Below are positions 32,794-47,281 of a stretch of 64,000 nt of DNA, piece by piece (position 1 is the stretch's first letter; every line of letters begins with the position of its first letter). The position numbers and the translations under genes were made by a program. The notes under the pieces were generated by a model. The model saw only the letters and a program-made list of their open reading frames with translations, did not search any database and was not told the DNA's origin. Where the stretch lies: contig CM043869.1 in NCBI GenBank assembly GCA_023846275.1, positions 39,582,737-39,646,736 of the forward strand. The letters are read 5' to 3'. Origin of the DNA: Vanilla planifolia (taxonomy: Eukaryota > Streptophyta > Magnoliopsida > Asparagales > Orchidaceae).

Positions 32794-35700
32794 AGATCGA
32801 GCGAAAGCTCATCGATAGTGCTTCTTTTTAATTATCGGTTCTAACAATTCTTTTGGAGCAGGAAAATGGCATCACCAAAATGTCCATTTTTGTCGCAATG
32901 GGGGTTCACCGTGAGCCAACATTTAGGGACTTGTGATATATTTTGTGACAAAGTTGTATAAGTTTACTTTGGGTTTTCATAGCGTAGAGACAAGAGACTG
33001 CTTTGAGGGAAAATGAGATTCGTGGTTTAGTGTTGGCATCGAAAAAAAAATAATTCTTGTGTAAATGGTTTCTCCGCCAACAAAAGCAAAGGAGAAGAAG
33101 AAATTGAATAGGCCCAATTCCAATTGGATTGGGGGTGGATGTAGGCTCATTTGGGTAGGAGCCGAACCACTTAAAAAATCGAGTTGTTCTTTCTTTTTTG
33201 CACTTTCATTTATGCTCTTATATTTTTATTATTCGCTAAAAATTATATTTATTATATTATATATGTGAGATTAATTTAATATTATCATTTAAAAAATCAC
33301 AATCAATTTACTCTCATCAATGAATTCTTTTACAGGAGTAATTTGCATCACTTAAATGTTTATTTGTTTATAATGTAGTTGATATTTATCTTATTTCATA
33401 ACGGCAATTGTCCCTTTCTTTATATGAAGTTTTTAATAAAGTACAAATCATTGATTTTTGAGAAATTCCTATATAGCTTTATAAAAAAAAGTATTTGGAA
33501 GGCCATGACTTTAACGACAAATTATGCAAATACTACTTCTAAAATAAGAAAAGTAAAGATGACCTTCATTTCAATTGCTTCCTCTTGTGCTTTGATTTTG
33601 CAAGTGATGCATTGTTCACTCTAAATTTTTGTATCCTAAAAAGTTGAACATGATGCTTTTAAATAATTTTAGTTATAATGCTATCGATATTTGCTTTATT
33701 TAATTACAACAATTGGCTCTTTATGTGAAGGTTTTAATAAAGTGGAAATCATGGATTCTTGAGCAATTCTTATATAATTATATAAAAAAGTATTTAGAAA
33801 TCCATCTCTTTAGAGGCAAACTATACAAATAATGAACGATATAATTTGCATATTTAATACATTATATTAGTGTATAATGATATAATTATATGAACTTACA
33901 AATAACTCTTTTTAGTACGTAACCAAATCAATTAACTTATAACGACTGTCATATACATTTATATGTATATTATTGAAAATTTTGGATTACTATTACTGGG
34001 TTTTTGTCTTTTCTTTATAAACCCCATATCTTGTTACAAATATGATAGTTTTATATAAGTATAATTTACAAAAAATAATAAACTATTTTTTGCATTTAAT
34101 GATTTTCTATATGTTAAAATAAGATGTTATAATTAGAAGTCACTAATTGAAAATACACCTTAATCATATTTTGAGAAATTGTATTTAAAAATTTTGAATT
34201 CACAACCATTTAAAGTACCAAAATGCACGATAACACGAGAGACGTGAGACTACTTTTATGGCTATTTTTATTTGAGATTTATGATATCGTTTTAGTTTGT
34301 TGCATATGTAATGCATTATATTTTGTACAATCATATACATTGAATGAACTTACAAATAACTCTTTTAATATTTAATCAAATGAATTAAATTATTATGGCT
34401 ATTATATACATTTATATGTTTATTATTAAAAATACTATTATCATTTTGGGTTTTCATATTTTCTTTATAGATTTTATATCATGTTATGGACATGATTCAC
34501 AATTATAGGTGTAGTTTATAAAAAATAATAAGAAACTATTTTTTTTATTTAAAGATTTATTATTTATTAAAATAAAAAATATATGATTAGAAATCACTAA
34601 TTCAAAATACGTCTAAATTATCTTTTAAGAATACTTAATTTAAAAATTTTAACTTCCAACCTGTTAAAGTTCCAAAGTGTATGATGACACAAGTGATGTG
34701 AGACACATAACATTGCTAGTATTTAAATTAAATAAATTTCACCAACAATTGATGGTTTGGGGATTAAGGACCACCGATAATTTATTTCTTTGATAGATAA
34801 TACCTTCATTAACTCTATGATCATAACAAAGATGGTAACCAATCATTTGATTACACTTGTATTCCTTTCACATTCACAAAAGATAACAATGATGTTATAT
34901 AACTATCTCTCTTGTATTTCTTTCATAACATAACATGGGAAAAACAAACATTTATACTTGAAGTGAAACTTGCGGTGACACATATCTCTGAAGATTTAGG
35001 GTGCAACAATGATTGTTATCAATCAACTAATCAAGTTCTTAGGCCTAAAGACTAATCAAGTTGCATGCTGGCAGTAGTGTGCAGTAATAATTAAATATTT
35101 AATATTGAAATATTATCATTTCTTCCCATTTTTTTGGTTTGGGCTACAAAATATTGATGGTATAGCTTGACTTAAAAATATTGCACGGAATGTTTTCTTA
35201 ATTCAGGGTTGAGCCAAACTCATTTGAGTTGAGTCACGAGTGAAGCTGAATTTTGGGCAAACGTTATTGTAGCTCAATTTTTTGCTTATCTTGTTTTGCT
35301 AAATTTTTATATGAATCAGTTCTAAAAATTAACATATCACATGCTTTGTCAAACTTCTATTGGCATAATGAATAGGACATTATAAATGTGAGATATCACG
35401 TAATCATGCCTTACTCACTTCTTTGCACCATTTGCATGGCTTTATGTTTTCGTTCTTGCATCTCTATCTAGGTTGCTTACAAACATAGAAACATAAGTTT
35501 GTAAGGTACAAATCCCACATGTCTCAGTTTTTTCTTTTTTTTTTCTCACGTTTCAAGCTGCCTCATCCTGCTTGAGCTGATTAAATTTTGATTCCAATTC
35601 AAAGTTACTTAAATTTTTTTAACTCAATGTGTAGGTTGGACCAAACTTTTTAGTGTTTTACATTATAAGCTTGGCCCTAGCATTTCATCTGAGTAGGGGT

Positions 35701-37699
35701 CTTATTTCCTTATGCCTGTGTTACTAGGATAGCATAGATCATAGTTTTGCAGTTTCAGGCATTAGACCGTCAAATGAAGAGTATATTAAAACTTATAATT
35801 GAGAATGTTTTGTTATGCTAAATTGTAGCTTACATTTGTTGGTTTCACCTAGAAACACGAAGGCTAATATTGGAAGTATCGAATATTACAAAACATTTTA
35901 GGGTCTTTAATTTCAAGGTTTGATGAAGGTTTAAGGTGCTTTATTTGTGCACCAGTACATTGTTTTATAAAAGTCCTACATTAAAAATATGAAGTTATGC
36001 CTTCAAAATAATTATGCACATCAAAATCTGAAATTTGAGATAATTTGGTAGATAATTTATAGCATATGTTTTTGTTTTTTATTATTAATATATTTGGCCT
36101 CTTGTTGTACATTGTTTAACGTCAAAACACAATTTTAGTTTGCTAAAAATATGTAGAAGTGATGTCTTTACTTTTGTGATCATAGCATGCTAGCACTTAA
36201 ATTTCTTTTGTTCGATGGACCTTTTGGTTGGATTGTCAATGTTATTCTAATGCAAACACTGACCGTAAGCAACAGCAGATGTTATATAAAAAGTTGTCTA
36301 ACCATGGTGGCAATATTGTGAACCTTTTGTTTTTTATGACATCTAAAGTGTTGAACACTATGTCAAATATGTTATTGGTTTTTGTTTTTGTTTTATATTT
36401 TCCTTAAAAATACTTGTATTCCTTTTGTTTTGGTGGAATGCTTTCTTACATTAATTGAAGTCGAAATGAATTTTCATATCACAAGTAAGAATTGTTATTT
36501 CTTGTTCACTTTTGTCACAATGATGTATGGTTCAACCAAAAAAATTCATATCTAAACTTTTAAATGTGAGAAAAAAATGCTTGGTAAAACTAAAATTGTG
36601 TCTTTTAAATGGTGTCTTTGCTCAATTGGATGCTTTTAAAGATCTTGAAGACTCTGGATCAAACATTGCAATATTTGAAACTACTATGTATATTTTATTG
36701 TCGTTCTTCTGAGCTCTAGCTTGTAGAATGCTTGCTTATCAATAATTTGTAGTTCAAATGGCATTTTTTCTTTCGTGTCGAAGGGGACACTTTTTTAAAA
36801 AACATTCTTGTTTGACTGCACCTCTCTTTGAATTGGGTAATTGGCCAAACAAAGCCCACACTAGTTGTTCGTAGTTTTCAGATTCAAAAGAAATGTAGAC
36901 CATGCTGATTGAGCAGCCTAGAAATACAATTTAGTGATCATTCGTACTTCAATTGATAGTCCATAATTATTTTCCTATCCTTTTTTCCACTTAACGTTTG
37001 CATGGTTCTCTAGGTAGCCAGTCATTTTCAAAAACTTATATTTTGGTAGTTTTGATCTTTCCTTGCCTAGCCATTTGCAGCATTTTTTATACCACTTTTG
37101 TAGACGTACAGGACAAAATGTTATTATCTATTTATCTTTTTTATGTCTTTTTTTTTCTTTCATTTACGTATTGAAGCTCAATATATGCTCTTTTTTCATT
37201 GTGTTGTGTGAATATGTACTGACATGTATGTCATCTAAGTGATGTGGTTCTTGTAAGTTATGATATAAATTGTTAATTGAAATATTTTGAAAATTTAGTT
37301 TAATAAATTATGATGTTTGAATTTTGATAGAATTCTTGCTCGTGCCTCGAGTTCAACCACCTCATCTTATTTTATTTTACCTCCACTATGTTAGTGATGA
37401 CATTTTAGAGAATTTTTAAATGAATGTGCTTTTACACTTGTTTAAAATGAAGCATCTACCATCCTTATTTACATAATATGTGCAATCTTATTTTTATTTT
37501 TCTATGAACAAAAAGCTGTATTTCCATATTGTGAAATAACACTTAAAAACTTTTGCCATTTTGGTTAGATTTTAATATCTTAGTTTTTTAAAAAAAATTT
37601 CTTTGTGGCTTCTTCATAAAATCAAATTGCTTTTGTCTATTTAATGGAAATGGTTGTCAAATTATTGTTGTTATTCTATTCCGTCTTACTTAAAGCTTG

Positions 37700-37816
37700 C
37701 ATAAGGCTCTTTCAAGTCCTATTCTGTCAACTGTTGGTGAGAGGTATTACAAAGTTACAGCTAAAGCTTTACGAGTTTGCGAAGAACTAGTGCATGTTAT
37801 CCATCCAACATTTGAG
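37700..37816 (+). pseudogene. CAND1: Isolated CAND1-like exon, unit 3
   Basis: Same block as 11176-11292, with no change seen. Confidence 0.85.
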
Positions 37817-37948
37817 GCAATTAAGCTAATTAAAATGATGATAGCCATATGGAGTTATGAGTTTTATTATAATTTTGAAATCTAGACATGCACTTTTCAC
37901 TTCGAGGCATGTTTCTACAATCTATAAAGCCATCAAAATCAAGATCAT

Positions 37949-39949
37949 ATGAATAAGTTAATTCAATGTATTATTTCATTTCATGGGAATAATAAGTGGG
38001 ATGTGTTAGCGTCAGCTGATGGACTATCCCTTTCCTCCCCACTCAGTCCTTATGAGGTCCTTTGGGGGTTTGTGTCATCTGCTTTATCTCCTGTACTAAA
38101 TGTTCGAGCCAGGAAATCAGAGAACAAGAAATGTTAAATATTAGTTTTGGTTTTCAGCATGTTTAATGCATTTTGACATCGGAATTTTTCGCCATGCTGA
38201 TTGGATACTTCTCCTTGTCTGATTGGAGCTTGAAGGAAACTATGAAGGAAGATGAGCTGTGGACAAGTTCCAATGATGAGTTTTATAGATCTTCTGGATT
38301 TGACGCACAAATTATTTATAAGTTTAAAATACTAGAATCAATTCTAATTTTTCCTGGAGGACCATTTGGCTTTCTGTTTACAAGTTGAATGTAATGTGCC
38401 ATCTATAACTGTTGCCAGTGGACTCAATACGTTCAAACTTTTTGGTAGAAGTTTATCTGTGTCATTAGTGCCACTCAAAGATGCCACTTCTTCATTCAAG
38501 CTTGGAAATAATATTTTCAAGACAAATATTCAATTAGTTGAGCACTTTGAGACAGACGTTTGGTTGAGAGTGCCTTTCAAGAAAAAGAAATCAGTTGATG
38601 ATGCTGATTTCCCTTTTCTAATCATGATAAATATTAATAATTGTATAGTGACTGTTGAAGGTATGACGTAATTTGATTAGTTAGTGTTGCCTCTAAGATA
38701 AATTGATTTGAAAACTTAACAATCATTGATGTTGTCTTTCAGATGAGTACTTCTTTGATGGGGTAGAAGCGACCATGTTTGTTGTAGATCAGCTTTCTTT
38801 GGTTAGTAAAGGCTCTGAATATTTTACATCCGATGTCTTGCATTTTCTGCATCTGAAGAGGAAAATCAATGTGGAAGCTGTTGGTATTCCTGACAGACCA
38901 AATGAGTTCTCCTTTGTTTTGAAAGCACGTGCCAGGGCCTTATCATTTAATTTCTCTTGCTTGAATATGAAAGAAGCTTCTACAATCGAAACCATAGCTA
39001 CTTTATATTTGAGGCTTGATTGTTCTTCCGCAGTGAGAAATGGTTTACTAAAGTCACTTGATGCAAAGGTTTCCAGTTTTCTTCGTCATTCCTTTTGCAA
39101 TGACGTGCTATTGGCATCATTCACTTCTCATATTGGTGCAACTTTTCGCATTAGCATCAACTTTTGTAGATCTTTTCAAGGCAATGCTGAAATAGTATTT
39201 GCAATTCCTGCCATTGATATTTGGTTGCATATGCATGAGTGGGTCAGCATAAATGCTTTTCTTTGTTCTCTTAAAAGAAAGTTGGACATTTTGTTCCTAT
39301 CAACAGTTGTGAATTGAAAATCTTCTTATAAAGATAATTCTGAATCTGTTTCATCTTGTTCTGCTTCTGAAAGTACTATGCTGGAAACTGATATTTTACT
39401 ATGAAATCTAAGAGCATAATTATTTCATTTCATGTTCCCCTCTATGATAATGAACAAGATTCATAAAAGTTTGATGTATACAAAGCAGACCAGTATAATG
39501 TTCTTGGTACTAAGGCAGCAGTAAGTGCATCAGCTTTTGAATCAAAGCCTAGCAAGCAAGTAAAATTACTGTTTTAGAGTAAATATTTGTTATTTACTAT
39601 AGAAAGAAAATCGCATGAAACTGAAACGTAATATTGATAAGATGAGAACTTTGCTTGAGATGGTTCAAGGGCACGAGAGATATTATTCTCTTCCCTTCGT
39701 ATACATCTCTCATGTGAAAATTGAAACTAATATCTTTTACTTCATTTTTTTCTGTTTGGCTGGTCTTTTTAGTCTTCTTTTCTTTCGATGCTAAATTTTT
39801 TGCCTTTCTCTTTTGTATGTGCTCATTTGTCCTCGTGCAGCCTAGAGATCCTGATCAAGTGCATGGCCATTCAGTCAAAGTGAATGAATAATATTTTTGA
39901 TGGTTCGGGCTTTTTTGATCTACTGATAAATTACAATAATGTTGACAAG
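37949..39949 (+). pseudogene. VPS13-like fragment, unit 3
   Basis: Same as 11425-13425, with all inactivating lesions shared. Confidence 0.75.
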
Positions 39950-40651
39950 GTTGGCTTTATGCTTTTGAGCAAATTTTGTCCCTCAAAAGTTATTAGAATA
40001 TGCCAATTTCTTTTAGATTATCTTTGTTCTCTCATATATTAGGGAATGAGATGTACTTCTATATGTAACTTCTTCCTTTATATAATATGCATATGGTGCT
40101 CATGGAAGCCATGCACTAGATTATATTAGTTCATGATTAATTGTAATTCGAATTGGAGGAGCAAGTTCAAACGTTCAAACTTGGCTTAATTATCTTTCTC
40201 GTTTGTTTTTCTTTTTTTTGTGGTGAAGCTTTGATTGTTCGCATTATTTGTTTTTTTTAATAATTTTCTCATCTTGAAGCTGTCCTTTATTTATTTATTT
40301 TGCTATTTACATAGGTTTTTTTTTCTTATATGACATATGCATTCCATTTTGTTCGATAATCGATCCCATGTTGACCAATAGTCATGGGAAACGTATTTGT
40401 AAATTAACATGTGAGATCTTAGATTTCTCTCATATAATAATGTTACAAAATGTTATTGTCAAAGTAAAGTGGAAACCATTTAAAACAATAGAGAATGGAC
40501 ATTCAAAAAAAAATTGGTAAAATAATACCTTGTGATAAGTTTATTGAATTTAACACTTTAAATTATTATCTATTCAAATGTTGCATAAATATAACATACT
40601 TATTTCTTATTGCTAGTCTATTTGATTAAAATGTTTTTATGCCATACTTAG

Positions 40652-42645
40652 GCTTTTGCAATAATTGTTAGCTCTCTGCTCCGATTAGATCCATCAAGTG
40701 TTTTAGAACAAGTGGTTTTAGAGCTAACTACATTTCTATGGAAGGTACATTTTTTTTGGTTTATTTTGTGGTGATATAATATGAAATATTTATGTTTATA
40801 TGCTTACTTTTGTGTCATATGCTAATAAGGTACTAAGACAGGCGACATTAAGGACATTAAACTCCTTATTAATTGAACTTTCAACACTCATATGGTCTAA
40901 TATTTTTAAGTGTAGATGATTTCAATGTTTTTTTGGGATCATTATCTCTCACTAATGTATATGTTTGTAGTGACATGGACTTGCATATGACTGCTCTTGC
41001 GCTGGAACTTTGTTGCACTTGGATGACAAACAAACAATCAAGCGAGAGTGTCGGTTTAATAGTTAGACAGAAAGCTCTGCCTCAAGCTCTGATGCTGATT
41101 AGGAGCTCCTTGCTACAGGGTCAAGGTTTGCAAGTATGTGATTTTAGGTTAGTTCTATAACTCCATGTTGACTTATTACTAGCTAAGTGATGCAGGTTTT
41201 GCAAAGATTTTTTGCATCGTTGGCTCGTTCAGCAAATACAAGCTCTGATGTGCTATTGGACTCGCTTCTTTCGAGTGCCAGACCATCAAAACAATATAGT
41301 GGTCTATCTAAGCAGGCTATATATTTTATTGCACAGTGTGTTGTTGAGTTTTGTTTAGCTGTTGGTGATAAAAAAAAATGTGCTTGTACAGTGGAAATGC
41401 TTAAAGGCATTTTTAAAGAGGATGGAAACGTTCATTCTGTGAGTATATTCTTGTTGTTGGTTGTGCCCTTCTAAAAAACAATCTATTTTTATAGGTGAAT
41501 CATGATATGTCATGTTTTATTTGAAATTATTTGTGGTGGTTAAAAGTCTTACATTATTATCTTTAACTTCTATATCTTTTACTCTAACTTTGTCTTAACT
41601 CTACGAATTCTCTATTAATTAATTTGATTTTAATGCTAGTGGGCTACCAATGGGCGACGTCTCTTGCATGAGTAGTTCAAGTTCCACAATGGAACTTAGC
41701 TTTGAAAAACTTTAATTGATTTGCTCAAAACCTTCTCTGTAATGTGGTACAGAATGAGTGACTCACAAGTAAAAATATTTTGTACTAGTAGGTCAAGTTT
41801 TAGGAATAAATTATACTTTGGGCAGTTCTCCTACGGTGGTTCGTGATTTACGTACTCAGCTTTTACGCTATATAGTGTATGCTCATTTGCTCACTACTTC
41901 GAAGTATGGTTGAGCTTCTGGGTCTACTTTATATATGAGGTACATTTGCAAAAGATTGTTTTAAATGATATATTAATATGACTCCATAATAACGTCTTGC
42001 ATGTCTACTTTTCCATGCATCATTGTATGCATGCAAATGCATAAAATCAAACATCCTTATAGTAGCATTTGTGTGTTATATGTAATATCTACAATTTATA
42101 TGATCAAATTTTTTTTTTCAATATATACTTTGTTTCACGCCATGTTTCATATGCTCTTTGCAATATTGCTATGGGAAACCTATGCAAGTATTTAGCTTTT
42201 ATCTTGGACCAAATTGATAACCAACAGAAGAAACAATATCTCTTACTGCATTTCTTGAAGGAAGTGAGTTATATTTGTAACTACATAGAAATTGATTTTT
42301 CTCAGAGATGGAAAACTTCCAGGCCATTACAAGATAATATTGAGAAAAAATTATAGTTTTTAAAGTTTGGCATATTTTTTATGTTTTTGGTTTGAAACGT
42401 AAATGTGCTTTTTAAAAACATTTGTGTGATAAGTACCACAGCAAAAATGTGCTATTTTTACTTTTAATTTATATTTAATTGATATTTATGTTCATATTTG
42501 AAGCTTGTCTCTCTTGATCAACATGATCACCAACCATGCAGCTTTTTGCAGTGAATATTTCATTGTTGAGAGACCTAAAACGATAGATGAGATCCTATAT
42601 CATAATATCTCCACATTTCTTATGCTTGTTAAAGATAAAGATCAA
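40652..42645 (+). pseudogene. CAND1: CAND1-like pseudogene crossing units 3 and 4
   Basis: Exon-like blocks at 40652-40744, 40830-40894, 40971-41133, 41196-41438, about 42135-42263 and about 42502-42645. The last codon of the fourth block is TCT (Ser) through C at 41437, where units 1 to 3 have TAT (Tyr). Ser is the residue I recall at this place in intact plant CAND1, so C may be the older state. Confidence 0.87.
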
Positions 42646-43596
42646 GTAAGCTTCACACCACATCTCAAATTTGACTTGTTACTTTATGCATGTCATTTGG
42701 ATTTTGTAACATTTGAGAAAACCATTAGTTGTTTTTCTTTGCTTTATCTGTACCATGTAGTTAATTCTACCTAATATATTTAAGTTTTATGATTGTTTTT
42801 ATTATCTTAAGTTATTTAATTTATGTCAATCTTATTTTTTATCATTGTTAGATAAATTTAAATTAATATAACAATAGCATATTAACTATTACGTTATGCA
42901 ACTAAACCATCACGACATACTTTCTTCGTTATATTTGCATGCCCACAAGTTGTGTAAATTTCTTAACTTTGTTATATTTCAATTTAACTAAAGTTAGAAA
43001 AAGTGTGAGTAATCTACAAAAACTAAATAATATAAAAATTCTTAAACTTGTTCAAAATCTTGTTAGGTGATCACATTGCATCAAATGGCATGTGAATATT
43101 ATTTATTCATATTTATTTGTTTGTAGGAGAAGACTTCGTTAACAAAGCTCACAGTGCATAGGCACGGCGGCGTTAACGTCGTCGGCTTTGTGAAATGGCT
43201 TCAACAAGGTTCGGTCGTATCGGAAAGCTCTCTGCTAATAGTTCTCTGCTAACAGTTATATAACGAACAGTAGACGATTTTCATTCAAGCCGGCTTCCTA
43301 TGAACACGGTTTTTTTTAATTGTTTATTATATTAATCAAACAATTAAAAGAAATCACTTAATAACAGAATTTTAAGGAACAGGTTTGCTACTTTGCAGGA
43401 GAATCATTTTTAAATTTCAATTAATTATTTTACAAAGTATTGTGATAAATTAAACTCTTTTTTATTTAATGTATATGGAAATCATTATGATCATAACAAA
43501 TATTTAAACTTAAAACGATTTAAAATTTATAATTTCAATTTAACGAACCGAATGAATCGCGCAGAAGCAGGATTGCTCATTATTTATGTATCATAG

Positions 43597-43785
43597 ATGG
43601 AGTTTTTGCTTCATTTCCAACGAGTTCCCCAAAAATCTCCAAGAATCTCTGAGTTGCCGACGAAAGCAATGCGAGAGCCAAAGGGAACGGTTGGAGCTGT
43701 TAAAGCGATGAAACACGACTCATCGCCGACGAGAGCAATGCGAGACCCAAAGGGAACGGCTGGAGCTGGCGAAGAGATGAAACAG
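43597..43785 (+). other. Exon-like frame with 69-bp duplication, unit 4
   Basis: Copy of 2585-2773, with no change seen. Confidence 0.38.
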
Positions 43786-46140
43786 GTAGCCCAAACGATG
43801 TTTGCTTACTTTTGTCTTCTTTTACGTTTCTTATTTTATTTTACTGCTCGGATCGTTTTGCTGAGAAGTGGAACGTAGGAAGGCATCGTATAGGACGTTA
43901 TTTGATTAGGGAAGCATCATTTACTGTATCATGAAATTGTTAGATGATGGGTTTTTCGTCAACTTGCTTGGGATTAGGGAGTTTGGTGGAGATAAACATT
44001 TGTGATAACGAACAACAACAGATTCATCCGGACAGTCTCATCAAATTATTTGACGAAGGAGAATAGTTTCGAAATAAATTTTTTTATAGGATAGAGATCT
44101 TTTTTTTATAATTTTTCACTGAGTTTTAAATACATTTAATGTAATAGAAGGGAAAAGATAAATTTAAATACATTTTAATTAAAAGATTGTAGCCTAAATT
44201 CTTTCTTAACAGGAAAAGTGAAGGGAAAAGAACTACTAGTTTCTAAGTTATCTAGACATTTGTTGCTTCAGGCTTGCCTTGCAGCAAAGAAGAGGAAAAG
44301 ATATTCTTTATTGAGCATATTTAAAATTGTTAGAATTAAATTCTGTTATAAGAAAATACAACTCAAGATATTTGTTGCATTAGATTGATGTTTAATTCCT
44401 AGCGAAATCCAATGTATTCTATTATGTTTGCCCGTATTTAAAATTTTTTCAGTCTGAACTCGCTTTAATCAAACACATAATCTGTTAGAATAATAAATAA
44501 ATAAATAAACCACAGCTTTTAAGAAAATAAATGATAATATCACCATAATATTGCATTTAAAATCTTGTTATAAGTTGCATTAGACTAGCCTTTGTAATAG
44601 AAACGATACACTGTTGTTAAGCTTTGTTTCATTGTTGTTCAACTTTTCATGCTTTACTGTGTTTTCTTTTACCATTATCTTTTTTCTAAGTAAATACAGT
44701 TTCGATCCTCTTCCTTCTCCAGTAATTCTACTTCAAGATTGTTCCACTGTGTAAGTGATGAATTAGTGTTGTTGGGATATCATGTTTTTTGTATTGGAAT
44801 CAATAATTCCAGCAAAGTTCATCATACTTCAACTCATCAAAGCTCTATGAAGATCTCCCACCTAAATCATATAGAAGACATAAAGCAACACTAACAACTA
44901 ATTTTAACTTTTCTAGATTCTTGCATTACACTAGCCTTGGTAACAAGCAGAAGAATGCAAGGTTTAGAAATTCCAATAGATAACTGTTAGGAATAGGAAA
45001 CATGTACCATTATTTTCTTCATTGTTGCACAATTTCTACATGCTCCCTTGAGTATAGCTTAGTTGAAGAAATAATTCAAAAATACTGAGATTTCATCCAT
45101 GATTCCACTTAAATATAATAACTTCAACAAGCATCTAGAATAAGAACTGCAACACAGTTCACCTGAAACCATGAAGATGTAGGAGGAAACATTCAAGGCA
45201 ATCCTCCTGAAACCTTCTAAATTTCTAGAGGAAGGTTTTGTAAGAATTCCATTCGGGATAGTAAATACTGTTCGGATTAAAAACAATGACCAAACTCATC
45301 ACAAGTTTAACAAAAACAATGAAACGAGAAAAATCTAACAACTGATTCTAACTTTTCTAGATGTATGTTACATCAGGCTAGTCTTTGTATGAAACAGAAG
45401 AATACAATGTTTAGAAATTACTAGAGATAACAGTTAGTAATAGAAAAGATGTATCATTGTTTTGTTTATAGCTGTTCAATTTTTACTTGAACTGAAAATT
45501 GTTTAGTAATAGTTTCAAGGACATTGTTTAGTTTACCAAAGTATTGTCTTTAAGGACACATTATATAGCTAATTTTTTATCACTCTTCATATTCTAATTA
45601 TTTTTTTGAGCTTCCATGTTTGGCTTTGAGTTGGGTAGATTCCAACTAGATTTAAATGGTGCTTGTTGTATTAGCACTGAGTTAAGTTGAAAAGCATTTG
45701 ATTTTCCAAAAATGATTAAAACCAATTTGTGACTCTGAAATATTATTAAAATTTAGCATTTTAGCTTAGGTTGGAAAAGGGAGTTCTTTTGGCCTTAATC
45801 ATTATGGGTGAAATAAGGATTAATCGTATATTATGAGCTGACTATTTTTTTAAAATTTTAATATATAATTAATATAATTTCGATTTGTAGATCTAAGATT
45901 TTTTATTATTAATTATCTACATAAAAATGTATGTTACATCAGGTTAGTCTTTGTAAGAAGCAGAAGAATACAATGTTTAGAAATTACTAGATGTAACAGT
46001 TAGTAATAGAAAAGATATACCGTTGTTTTTGCTCCTTCGTTTTTTAATAGAAATCCATTTCGGAAATGAGAAGTTGAATAAACCCATTTTGGAAAACAAC
46101 TAAAACTCGTATTTGTATATATCTTTCTCAGAGAAGAGAA

Positions 46141-47281
46141 ATGCTCAAAGTTGGATATCAACAATCGCCGCATTTCGCCATGGATGATGATTCGAGATCA
46201 ATAGATCACTGGAGGAAGTTTTTCGACAACACGGGTTTGGATATCTTTGAGCTGATTGAGAATGCCGTCTATGTTGCCAGAATGGATTATCCTAAGGAGT
46301 TCATAAGCAAACAACAAACAAAAAACTTTGTTGGTATGTAATCCAAAGAATAATTTTAGTTGATAAATCAACAAATACAAAACTTTACTTATTTTGTTAT
46401 TTTCCTTGTAGATCCTTCTCAAGATCATGTTAATCCTTCAATGTTGGATGAGGAAGTTGGTCTACCTTCTCCACCATTAGATGAAGCAACATTATTGTCC
46501 ATCCAAACTACTACTTTTGAGCTTTCTAAGGCAAAGCATAAGATCATGATTATCATTTATTTCACTTTTTTTCAATAAGATTATGAAGAAATTAGTCGTG
46601 CTAAATACTAATTGGATTCTATTTTTTTGGCAAATCGATCAATCTTGAAGTTTTTTGATGGAATAGATGCGGATGGAAGTAAGTAAAAAAGTTTATTTTT
46701 GTAATCTTTATTTTTAATTTATCAAATTTTATATACTTATTTACTTATCATTCACAAAAAATGTCTCAGATCGTAAGCAAACGATACCTCAAGGCATTGT
46801 TAATAAACTTGGCAAACCGTTTACCACTCATTCTAGGCCTGGTAAAAATCTAAGTCTTCTTTCTATACCAAAACAAGAAAATCAGACCTGTGAAATTCAA
46901 ACGAAGCCTTCCGTTGTTGAAGACAATGTAAGTAACGCTAAATATTAATGTGTTTTTGTTGAAAAAGTGATAACAATTTGTTTGATGTTCTGTCCTGTAT
47001 CTATGCAGAAAACAAAACAACCAAAGAAAGAAATTAATCAAGCTTCACTAGAGCGTGCAAAGAGGAAGCTCAAAGAAGGTTATCAACAAGCTGAAATAGG
47101 TACTTATTGCTTTTGATTTTTAGCATTTTGATTTCTCTAAATGTGCTTAATATCTAATTCATACATATTTTTTTTATCAGCAAAAAAGCAACGAAAAATA
47201 CAAATAATTGAGCTGTGTGATCTACCAAAGCACTGCCTTAGCCATCAACAACAAAACAAGAGACCAAAAAATCAAGTTTAA
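46141..47281 (+). CDS. MED26-like gene lacking the LW domain, unit 4
   Basis: Exons 46141-46333, 46412-46530, 46651-46678, 46770-46927, 47009-47099 and 47181-47281. Reading frame and splice sites as in unit 1. Confidence 0.72.

Larger units (their letters stand above)
26525..41012. repeat. Tandem unit 3 (14,488 bp)
   Basis: Complete copy, one base shorter than units 1 and 4. The lost base is in a T run: nine T at about 40316-40324 against ten in units 1, 2 and 4. It has a private G at 33404, where units 1, 4 and 5 have A and unit 2 is in the gap. Confidence 0.97.
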